DNA of 64,000 nucleotides from Sphaerisporangium sp039871875 (lineage in GTDB: Bacteria > Actinomycetota > Actinomycetes > Streptosporangiales > Streptosporangiaceae). The notes under the pieces are model-generated. The model ran no database searches, was not told where the DNA came from, and was given only the letters and a program-made list of their open reading frames with translations. The translations under genes and the position numbers were made by a program. The stretch is from the NCBI RefSeq assembly GCF_039871875.1, contig NZ_JBDPMD010000048.1, forward strand, positions 1 through 64,000, given 5' to 3'. Every line of letters starts with the position of its first letter. The first letter of the stretch is position 1. Of the stretch, positions 6,927 to 13,416 are shown one piece after another.

Positions 6927-9321
6927 GCGGAACGCGCGCGCGCTGCTACGCGAGTTCCAGGACCACGGCCTCGCCCTCGGCACCCGACTGCTCGACTACG
7001 CGGGGGAGAATCTACGTGGTGAGGTCTTCCTGCCGGACGAGAATCTGTACGGCGCGAACTTCCGCGGCGCGGATCTCAGTGGAGCGCGTCTAACCGGAGC
7101 TCGCCTACGGGGAGCCGACCTCGCGCAGGCCCGTCTGGTCGGCGCGGTTCTCGACCGCGCCGACCTCACCGGCGCCGACCTCACCGGCGCGGTACTGGAC
7201 GGCGCGTCCCTGATCGGCGCCGACCTGCGGGACGCCGCCTTAGCGGGAACGACCTGGCATCGCGCCAAGGCCACAGCGATGCGCACCAGCGAGCATGTAA
7301 GCCTCACGGGATGGGGCACAGCGCTGCCTGATGAACGTCCTCGTCTGCAAATTCAGACTGGGGCGGCCGCCGCGCTCGCTGTCGCATGGCATCCGACGAG
7401 AGCGGTCCTGGCCGTAGCGGCCGGAAACCACGCACAACTATGGGATTTAGCCACAGGCACCGTGCTGCGCACCCTCACCGGCCACAGCAACTGGGTCTGG
7501 GCCGTGGCCTACTCCCCCGACGGCACCCATCTGGCCACCGCAAGCGAGGACCAAACCGTACGGATCTGGGACCCGGCCACCGGCACGCCAATCCACACCC
7601 TCACCGGCCACACCGCCGCAGTCCGGGCCGTGGCCTACTCCCCCGACGGCACCCACCTGGCCACAGCGAGCAGTGACCAGACCGTGCGGATCTGGGACCC
7701 GGCCACCGGCACCCTGCTCCACACCCTCACCGGCCACACCAACTGGGTCCGGGCCGTGGCCTACTCCCCCCACGGCAGCCGTATGGCCACCGCAAGCGAC
7801 GACCACACCGTACGGATCTGGGACCCGGCCACCGGCACCCTGCTCCACACCCTCACCGGCCACACCAACGGGGTCAACGCCGTGGCCTACTCCCCCGACG
7901 GCACCCACCTGGCCACCGCAAGCAGTGACCAGACCGTACGGATCTGGGACCCGGCCACCGGCACCCCAATCCACACCCTCACCGGCCACACCGCCACAGC
8001 CTGGGCCGTGGCCTACTCCCCCCACGGCACCCGTATGGCCACCACAAGCGACGACCACACCGTACGGATCTGGGACCCGGCCACCGGCACCCCAATCCAC
8101 ACCCTCACCGGCCACATCCTCACCGGGCACACCAACGCAGTCTTGGCCGTGGCCTACTCCCCCGACGGCACCCACCTGGCCACCGCAAGCAGTGACCAGA
8201 CCGTACGAATCTGGGACCCAGCCACCGGCACCCCAATCCACACCCTCACCGGCCACACCGCCACAGTCTGGGCCGTGGCCTACTCCCCCGACGGCACCCA
8301 CCTGGCCACCGCAAGCGACGACCAGACCGTACGAATCTGGGACCCGGCCACCGGCAGCCCAATCCACACCCTCACCGGCCACACCAACGGGGTCAACGCC
8401 GTGGCCTACTCCCCCCACGGCAGCCGTATGGCCACCGCAAGCGACGACCAGACCGTACGAATCTGGGACCCAGCCACCGGCACCCCAATCCACACCCTCA
8501 CCGGCCACACCGCCACAGTCTGGGCCGTGGCCTACTCCCCCGACGGCACCCACCTGGCCACAGCGAGCAGTGACCAGACCGTGCGGATCTGGGACCCGGC
8601 CACCGGCACCCTGCTCCACACCCTCACCGGCCACACCGCCACAGCCTGGGCCGTGGCCTACTCCCCCCACGGCACCCACCTGGCCACCGCAAGCGACGAC
8701 CAGACCGTACGGATCTGGGACCCGGCCACCGGCACCCCAATCCACACCCTCACCGGCCACACCAACGGGGTCAACGCCGTGGCCTACTCCCCCGACGGCA
8801 CCCACCTGGCCACCGCAAGCGACGACCAGACCGTACGGATCTGGGACCCGGCCACCGGAACCCCAATCCACACCCTCACCGGCCACACCAACGCAGTCTT
8901 GGCCGTGGCCTACTCCCCCGACGGCACCCACCTGGCCACCGCAAGCGGCGACCAGACCGTACGAATCTGGGACCCGGCCACCGGCACCCTGCTCCACACC
9001 CTCACGGGTCACACCAGTTGGGTCCGGGCCGTGGCCTATTCTCCCGACGGCACCCACCTCACCACCGCAAGCCACGACGGCACCGTGCTCATTCTCCGCT
9101 TGGACGCCCTCACCGAAGTGCGCGACCACCATGCAGAAATGATCCTCATCGGCCTGCCCGACCAGGGGTGGGCGGCGATCTACGGTGAGCATCGGTACCG
9201 CATGCGCGGAAACAGCAGCGGCCGTTTCTGGTGGGTGTCGGGCTTGTGCAGGTTCGAGCCGGGGGAACTCGACGGTCACGGGGTCGAACGGCTCCCTGTC
9301 GAGGAGGACACCCACCGGTGA
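6910..9321 (+). CDS. Pentapeptide-repeat/WD40 double-propeller protein
   Basis: An 803-residue protein probably serving as the sensor for the overlapping NACHT ATPase. Residues about 20-115 are pentapeptide repeats (A-D/N-L-x-G pattern, for example GANFRGADLSGARLTGARL). Residues about 150-735 hold 14 WD40 units, enough for two seven-bladed propellers: one divergent first unit ending QLWDLATGT and 13 near-identical 42-residue units (core VAYSPDGTHLATASSDQTV). Unit 6 has a five-residue insertion (ILTGH duplication). The C-terminal 70 residues (GRFWWVSGLCRFEPGELD) resemble the tail of other actinomycete WD40 proteins. ATG at 6910, preceded by AAAAGGGG, lies within the NACHT gene's end, so translation is coupled. 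No enzymatic domain is seen. Confidence 0.9.
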   Translation: MSDWRKRNARALLREFQDHGLALGTRLLDYAGENLRGEVFLPDENLYGANFRGADLSGARLTGARLRGADLAQARLVGAVLDRADLTGADLTGAVLDGASLIGADLRDAALAGTTWHRAKATAMRTSEHVSLTGWGTALPDERPRLQIQTGAAAALAVAWHPTRAVLAVAAGNHAQLWDLATGTVLRTLTGHSNWVWAVAYSPDGTHLATASEDQTVRIWDPATGTPIHTLTGHTAAVRAVAYSPDGTHLATASSDQTVRIWDPATGTLLHTLTGHTNWVRAVAYSPHGSRMATASDDHTVRIWDPATGTLLHTLTGHTNGVNAVAYSPDGTHLATASSDQTVRIWDPATGTPIHTLTGHTATAWAVAYSPHGTRMATTSDDHTVRIWDPATGTPIHTLTGHILTGHTNAVLAVAYSPDGTHLATASSDQTVRIWDPATGTPIHTLTGHTATVWAVAYSPDGTHLATASDDQTVRIWDPATGSPIHTLTGHTNGVNAVAYSPHGSRMATASDDQTVRIWDPATGTPIHTLTGHTATVWAVAYSPDGTHLATASSDQTVRIWDPATGTLLHTLTGHTATAWAVAYSPHGTHLATASDDQTVRIWDPATGTPIHTLTGHTNGVNAVAYSPDGTHLATASDDQTVRIWDPATGTPIHTLTGHTNAVLAVAYSPDGTHLATASGDQTVRIWDPATGTLLHTLTGHTSWVRAVAYSPDGTHLTTASHDGTVLILRLDALTEVRDHHAEMILIGLPDQGWAAIYGEHRYRMRGNSSGRFWWVSGLCRFEPGELDGHGVERLPVEEDTHR
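7471..9090 (+). repeat. 126-bp coding repeat array (13 WD40 units)
   Basis: Thirteen direct repeats of 126 bp, each one WD40 blade, are nearly identical at the DNA level. The distance from the first to the last unit start is 1,527 bp, exactly twelve units plus a 15-bp insertion in unit 6. Differences concentrate in a few codons after the TGHT motif (NWVW, AAVR, NWVR, NGVN, ATAW, NAVL, ATVW and SWVR occur) and in D/H and THL/SRM alternations. High DNA identity points to recent amplification or gene conversion. Confidence 0.92.
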
Positions 9322-9340
9322 TCGCCGTCAAGAGGGGCGA

Positions 9341-9376
9341 GCGCCGGATGCCGTGGCGGAGTGCGGCATCCGGCGC
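9341..9376 (+). terminator. Strong hairpin between convergent genes
   Basis: Perfect 13-bp arms (9341-9353 and 9364-9376; GCGCCGGATGCCG and its complement) flank a 10-nt loop. The hairpin sits between the end of the WD40 gene at 9321 and the end of the leftward gene at 9394, so it can stop transcription from both sides. There is no U-tract, as is usual for actinomycete terminators. Confidence 0.8.
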
Positions 9377-9393
9377 CGGCCGGCGGTTACAGG

Positions 9394-9900
9394 TCACACG
9401 TGGGCGACCCACGGGACGTCGCCGTACATCGCGCCTCGCGACGACGCCAGAGTGAGGGCCCGGAAGACGCGGTGGCGGCGGCGGATGAGTTTGGCGGCGT
9501 TGCGGGGCATTCCTATGCGTAGGTGGAGGACGTCGGTTGACGGGGTGCCGATTCCGCCGATGTCGGGGAGGCCTATTTGGGTGAGGTCGTCGGCGCGGGC
9601 GACCACTCGGCAGGTTTGGGAGTCGATCGGTCCGATGATGTCGAAGGTCATCACGCCGGCGGGGCAGGCGATCTCCACGTGGTATCCGTCGGAGGTTCGG
9701 ATTATGGGGACGGGGTCTCGGGTCAGTCGTTCCTTTGTGGTGAGGGCGGCTTGACAAGTGATCTGGGCCGCGGTTTGCGGGGGCAGTCGGAATTCGGCGG
9801 TGACCGGGGCCTGGGCCAGGTTTCCCCTCCTGGTCATCCAGCCGAATGTCACTGTGGAAAACAGTGTCAGTGCGAGGATGGCTATCGTCAGGCCTTCCAT
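9394..9900 (-). CDS. Membrane-anchored protein of unknown function
   Basis: A 168-residue protein, not recognised. The ATG at 9900 is preceded by GAGGAG at 7-nt spacing, favouring it over a longer reading. The N-terminus (MEGLTIAILALTLFSTVTFG) is one membrane segment, followed by a likely extracytoplasmic or soluble domain with two cysteines (ITCQAA and IACPAG) and a third near SQTCRV. The end is basic (KLIRRRHRVFR). It lies downstream of a LuxR-type regulator on the same strand, about 250 bp away, with palindromes in between. Confidence 0.65.
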   Translation of the reverse strand: MEGLTIAILALTLFSTVTFGWMTRRGNLAQAPVTAEFRLPPQTAAQITCQAALTTKERLTRDPVPIIRTSDGYHVEIACPAGVMTFDIIGPIDSQTCRVVARADDLTQIGLPDIGGIGTPSTDVLHLRIGMPRNAAKLIRRRHRVFRALTLASSRGAMYGDVPWVAHV

Positions 9901-10069
9901 GTCGAGCTCCTCGGCTCGCGTCCGTACCTGGAACGGGCTTCCCCCCGGGTCTTGCGACCCGAAAAGCCAGCCAGCTACAGACAAATCCCTCCCTTATGAC
10001 TATAGGACGATATAGCGATTGATTGATGTCGGCCGGGGTGTCCGGGACGGGTTTTCGGAAGGCGGCGTC

Positions 10070-10107
10070 AGTACTTAGTACTACCCTGTGTCGGAGGGTG
10101 AACACAG
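10070..10107. promoter_or_regulatory. Two adjacent inverted repeats
   Basis: A 13-bp perfect palindrome (AGTACTTAGTACT, 10070-10082) is followed by a CTGTGT...ACACAG inverted repeat (10086-10107, 10-nt loop). They lie between the end of the LuxR gene (10151) and the start of the leftward membrane-protein gene (9900). The first looks like an operator in otherwise GC-rich DNA; the second could be an operator or a terminator. Function is inferred. Confidence 0.45.
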
Positions 10108-10150
10108 GTGAACCTCTGGTGACACATCGGCCGGGCTCACCACGCCGGGG

Positions 10151-11146
10151 CTACTCGGTGAATTGGCTGAGCTTGGCGGCGATACCCGAGCGTTGTTCTA
10201 CTCCGAGTTTGCGGAGAATTCTGGAGACGTGGCCTTTGATGGTGGACTCGGTCACGAACACCTGGGCGGCGATCTCCCTGTTGGTCATGCCGCCGTGGGC
10301 GATGAGGAGGGCGATCTCGCGTTCCTTGCTGGAGAGGGACTTCAGCAGCGTCTCGGCGTGGACGGACGGCCTGGCGATGATGTCCATGGTCTCGGTCTGG
10401 GTCTGTTCGCAGCGGTGGCGGAGCGATGTCACCAGGGCGGCGAGGTCGGGGCGGTCCCCGGGGAGGGCTTCCTCCACGCGGCAGATGTCGCGGTGGAGGG
10501 CGCGCAGGCGGTCCGAGACGTCTTGCACCACGTCGGCGACGGACAGGCGTTCGGACTCGGAGGCGGGGTCGGGGGTGGCCAGTTCGGCGCGGTTGAGGGC
10601 GTCCTCGCGTTCGCGGCTGAGGACGGTGGCGACGGAGCGGGCGGTCCACTCGAAGGCGCGGACGTGTTCGTCGGTGTAGGTGTGGGGCTTGTACGCCTGG
10701 ATGGACGCCAGGCCGATCACGGAGGAGCCGGCCTCGGGGGTCTCGTAGACGGGGATGGTGACGGCGTCGGCGGACATGCGTTTCTCGTCGCCGAAGGCGA
10801 CGCCGTGGCGGAGGAGGAGGCCGTTGTCGAAGGAGTACACATAGGGGCGGCGGTGCTGGAGTATCCAGGCGGCCTGGCCTTTGGGGCCGTAGGGGAAGAC
10901 CTCCGGCCAAATGTACTTCTCGGTGTGCAGGGTGTCGTCGAAGGTGTACGGATAGACGATTTTCCTGCCCTCGCGGTAGAAGCCGACGTAGAACGCGTTC
11001 ACCGTGCACAGGGTGCTCATGGCGAAGCGCCAATAGTCGAACAGGGCGTGGTGGTTGCCCATGCGGCTGCGGATTCCCCGGTCGGCCTGGCTGAGCGCGG
11101 CGGCGGTCTCGGGTGAGAAGCCGATGCTCGAACGGGGAACGGACAC
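10151..11146 (-). CDS. LuxR-family regulator with N-terminal GAF-like domain
   Basis: A 331-residue transcriptional regulator. The N-terminal half (about residues 25-200) resembles a GAF-like sensory domain (FYVGFYREGRKIVYPYTFDD and, later, GLASIQAYKPHTYTDEHVRA). A helical linker follows, and the C-terminus (about 265-325) is a LuxR/NarL helix-turn-helix: LSSKEREIALLIAHGGMTNR then EIAAQVFVTESTIKGHVSRI. The GTG at 11146 has GGAGGG 4 nt upstream; the frame remains open upstream to 11236. There is no receiver domain, so it probably senses a ligand or redox state rather than a kinase. Its target is not apparent. Confidence 0.85.
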   Translation of the reverse strand: MSVPRSSIGFSPETAAALSQADRGIRSRMGNHHALFDYWRFAMSTLCTVNAFYVGFYREGRKIVYPYTFDDTLHTEKYIWPEVFPYGPKGQAAWILQHRRPYVYSFDNGLLLRHGVAFGDEKRMSADAVTIPVYETPEAGSSVIGLASIQAYKPHTYTDEHVRAFEWTARSVATVLSREREDALNRAELATPDPASESERLSVADVVQDVSDRLRALHRDICRVEEALPGDRPDLAALVTSLRHRCEQTQTETMDIIARPSVHAETLLKSLSSKEREIALLIAHGGMTNREIAAQVFVTESTIKGHVSRILRKLGVEQRSGIAAKLSQFTE

Positions 11147-11604
11147 TCGCCCTCCAGGAGTTGCCGTGACGTCTGCGGACTCTGCCCCGGAACGGGGCCA
11201 CCAGCGAGCTTTACTGACAACAGCAGGCCTCGTCACCCATTTCTCCGGATTCGGTGTCGTTTAGAGATCATTCATCCTTGATAGGAACGACCGTCCGCCT
11301 GCGGAAAGTTGAGGGGCGGACGTGTCACCTGCGGCGATGCGGGTTGGTTATAACAGGGGCGGCGGCGAGGCCTTGGCGCGGCAGGGGCGGGCGCGCGGGA
11401 CGCGTTGACCAGGCGGCGAAAACTCCCGGTCAAGGCGATCGGGTGTTTACCAGGGGCGATTCGGGCGGGGCGGGACCGCGAATTTCGCCGCCGCCCGGCC
11501 ACCGGCATCCACTACCTTGGGTAACCGTCCGACCACATCGGGGAGTAACGCCTGCGTGGGCGGGCCACGGCGACGGCGTCTCCCCGCACGACGCGGGAGT
11601 GGGC
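11147..11604. other. Divergent intergenic region (LuxR / XRE)
   Basis: About 460 bp between the starts of the leftward LuxR gene and the rightward XRE gene. It includes a relatively AT-rich stretch with TTGGTTATAAC at 11344-11354 that could contain a -10 element. No RNA gene was recognised, and the open frame that extends the XRE gene upstream lacks conserved content. Confidence 0.45.
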
Positions 11605-12432
11605 ATGCCGCACATGACGAGGATCGACCCTGAGGACTCCGCCCGGGCCCGCTTCGCCTACGAGTTGCAGCGGCATCGGCTGCTGGCCAAGCTCACGCAG
11701 GGGCAACTCGGGCGGCGCATCGGGTTCTCGGGCAGCCTGATCGGGGCGGTGGAGAACCTCAAGCGGACGCCGAGCGACGACTTCGCGCGGCGGTGCGACA
11801 AGGCGTTCGGGCTCGAAGGGGTGTTCACGGGCCTTCACCTGGAGGGATGGCCTCCGCCTCCGCCCGTTCCCGAGCACTTCCGCAACTGGACGCTGGAGGA
11901 GCGGCGGGCGTCGGCGCTGCAGATCTGGGATCCGCTGCTGGTGCCGGGGGTGTTCCAGACGGAGGCGTACGCGCGGCGGGTGTTCGAGCGGGCGCCGGGG
12001 ATCGCGCCCGAGGAGGTCGAGGAGCGGGTCTACGGGCGGATGCAGCGCAAGAACCTGCTGTGTCAGGAGGACCCGCCGGCCATCCTCAGCATGATCGACG
12101 AAGGGGTGTTGCGGCGGCCCATCGGCGGGGCGGCCGTGATGCGTGAACAATTGACATATCTTCTGGAAATCGCACGGCATCCCAAGGTAACCATACAAAT
12201 CGTACCTTTTGCGGCCGAAGCGGTTCCCGGGTTGCTTGCCGCTTTTGTTATAGCGGAACAGCGTGGCGCGCCTTACGCGGTATATGTGGATTCGATACCC
12301 GAGGGGCGGACGGTGACGGAACGGTGCTTGATCGCATTGCTCACCGCCCGGTACGACGCCATCCGAGCGGAGGCGCTGCCACAGTCGCTTTCGCTGAAAT
12401 TAATCGAGGAAATTGCCGACAAATGGATTTAA
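11605..12432 (+). CDS. Scr1-type XRE regulator (HTH + DUF5753)
   Basis: About 275 residues. The N-terminal XRE helix-turn-helix (KLTQGQLGRRIGFSGSLIGA) is followed by DUF5753, shown by IWDPLLVPGVFQTEAYARRV, SMIDEGVLRRPIGG and IVPFAAEAVPG. ATG at 11605 follows GGGAG; ATG at 11614 is an alternative. The stop overlaps the start of a DUF397 gene by 10 bp. Codon usage changes abruptly at about 12,140: upstream codons end almost always in G or C, downstream many end in A or T (for example GAACAATTGACATATCTTCT). This suggests a hybrid gene or a recombination event. Confidence 0.9.
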   Translation: MPHMTRIDPEDSARARFAYELQRHRLLAKLTQGQLGRRIGFSGSLIGAVENLKRTPSDDFARRCDKAFGLEGVFTGLHLEGWPPPPPVPEHFRNWTLEERRASALQIWDPLLVPGVFQTEAYARRVFERAPGIAPEEVEERVYGRMQRKNLLCQEDPPAILSMIDEGVLRRPIGGAAVMREQLTYLLEIARHPKVTIQIVPFAAEAVPGLLAAFVIAEQRGAPYAVYVDSIPEGRTVTERCLIALLTARYDAIRAEALPQSLSLKLIEEIADKWI

Positions 12433-12641
12433 GCACGGCAGAGTGGTACAAATCCAAGTTCAGCGGGGACAACGGGGGGCACTGCGTGGAGGTGGCGAGC
12501 AATCTGGCCGGCGTGGTCGCGGTCCGTGACTCCAAGCGGCCGAGCGCGAGGGTGGTGGTGACCACGCCGGCGGGGTGGTCCCAGTTCCTGGACGACCTCA
12601 AGGTCGGACGTTTCATCTTCAACTGCAAGCTGTCCGCCTGA
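12423..12641 (+). CDS. DUF397 domain protein (partner of XRE regulator)
   Basis: A 72-residue protein with W-Y-KSKFS, GGHCVEVA, VAVRDSKRP and GWSQFLDDLK blocks, the DUF397 signature. Its ATG lies 10 bp inside the end of the XRE gene, giving translational coupling. Role as the small partner of that regulator is inferred from the conserved pairing. Confidence 0.9.
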   Translation: MDLSTAEWYKSKFSGDNGGHCVEVASNLAGVVAVRDSKRPSARVVVTTPAGWSQFLDDLKVGRFIFNCKLSA

Positions 12642-12724
12642 CCGGGGCGGCGGGGGTGCCGTAGCAGCGGGCTGAGGCGGGTAAAGCACTGTTCATGGGC
12701 CGGTCCCAGGGTGAGAATGTGCCG

Positions 12725-13231
12725 ATGAGCATTCGAGTCGCCACCGCCGAGGAGCTTTCCCTGTTGCAGGAGATCGAGCGGGCCGCGGGGGAGGCCTTCC
12801 GTGGCTTCGGCATGGGGCCGGTGGCGGACGACGAGCCGTATCCCCTCGATGTGCTGGCGAGGTTCCACGCCGAGGGGCGGGCCTGGGTGTCGGTGGACGA
12901 GGACGACCGGCCGGTGGCCTACCTGATCGCGGAGGAGGTGGACGGGAACCTGCACCTGGAGCAGGTGTCCGTGCATCCGGCGGCGGCGCGGCGCAGGCTC
13001 GGGCGTGCGCTGATCGAGCACGCGGCCGATCACGCCAAGGCCGCGGGCATGCCGGCGCTCACGCTCATCACGTTCACGCGGGTGCCGTGGAACGCGCCGT
13101 ACTACGAGCGGTGCGGGTTCTGGGGGCTGGACGACGCGGAGCTGACGCCGGGGCTGCGGGCCCGGCGGCGGCGCGAGGCGGAGCTCGGGCTGGACCGGTG
13201 GCCGAGGGTCTGCATGCGGCGCGATCTCTGA
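12725..13231 (+). CDS. GNAT-family N-acetyltransferase
   Basis: A 168-residue GNAT protein. The acetyl-CoA-binding region is seen as LEQVSVHPAAARRRLGRAL (V-x-P then R-x-x-G-x-A), and the C-terminal motif as NAPYYERCGF. An N-terminal helix (LLQEIERAAGEAFRGFGMG) and DRPVAYLIAEE beta-strand complete the fold. The chosen ATG at 12725 starts directly at the domain; an in-frame ATG at 12695 is possible. Substrate is unknown. It stands alone, followed by a hairpin. Confidence 0.85.
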   Translation: MSIRVATAEELSLLQEIERAAGEAFRGFGMGPVADDEPYPLDVLARFHAEGRAWVSVDEDDRPVAYLIAEEVDGNLHLEQVSVHPAAARRRLGRALIEHAADHAKAAGMPALTLITFTRVPWNAPYYERCGFWGLDDAELTPGLRARRRREAELGLDRWPRVCMRRDL

Positions 13232-13242
13232 GTTCCCGCGGG

Positions 13243-13259
13243 GGACACGGTCCGTGTCC
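13243..13259. terminator. Compact hairpin after the GNAT gene
   Basis: GGACACGG and CCGTGTCC form 8-bp arms around one base, 12 bp downstream of the GNAT stop. A second small GTCTC-CGG-GAGAC hairpin follows at about 13266-13278. Together they are a plausible terminator. Confidence 0.5.
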
Positions 13260-13318
13260 GCCGCGGTCTCCGGGAGACGCCGGCGTGCGGAAGGACCCGG
13301 CCCGCACGGGTCGTGGTC

Positions 13319-13351
13319 CGCGGAATGGGATCGTGTCCGCCACATTCCGCG
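13319..13351. promoter_or_regulatory. 9-bp inverted repeat upstream of the receptor gene
   Basis: CGCGGAATG (13319-13327) and CATTCCGCG (13343-13351) are perfect inverted arms with a 15-nt loop, ending 65 bp before the GTG of the large receptor gene. It may be an operator or a leader hairpin. Confidence 0.4.
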
Positions 13352-13416
13352 AAAACGCCATAGCGTGGTAAGCGCCTGACATCGGAGCGTCACAGTCGCT
13401 TCGGGAGGAGAGCTGT

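Noticed and set aside
7471..9090. CRISPR-like array
   Set aside because: The units are contiguous 126-bp coding repeats without unique spacers, and no cas gene is present.
7447..9315. A 622-codon open frame opposite the WD40 gene
   Set aside because: It is a mirror of the 126-bp repeats, giving monotonous Gly/Val-rich sequence, and has no ribosome site or known fold. The sense strand has a clear WD40 protein.
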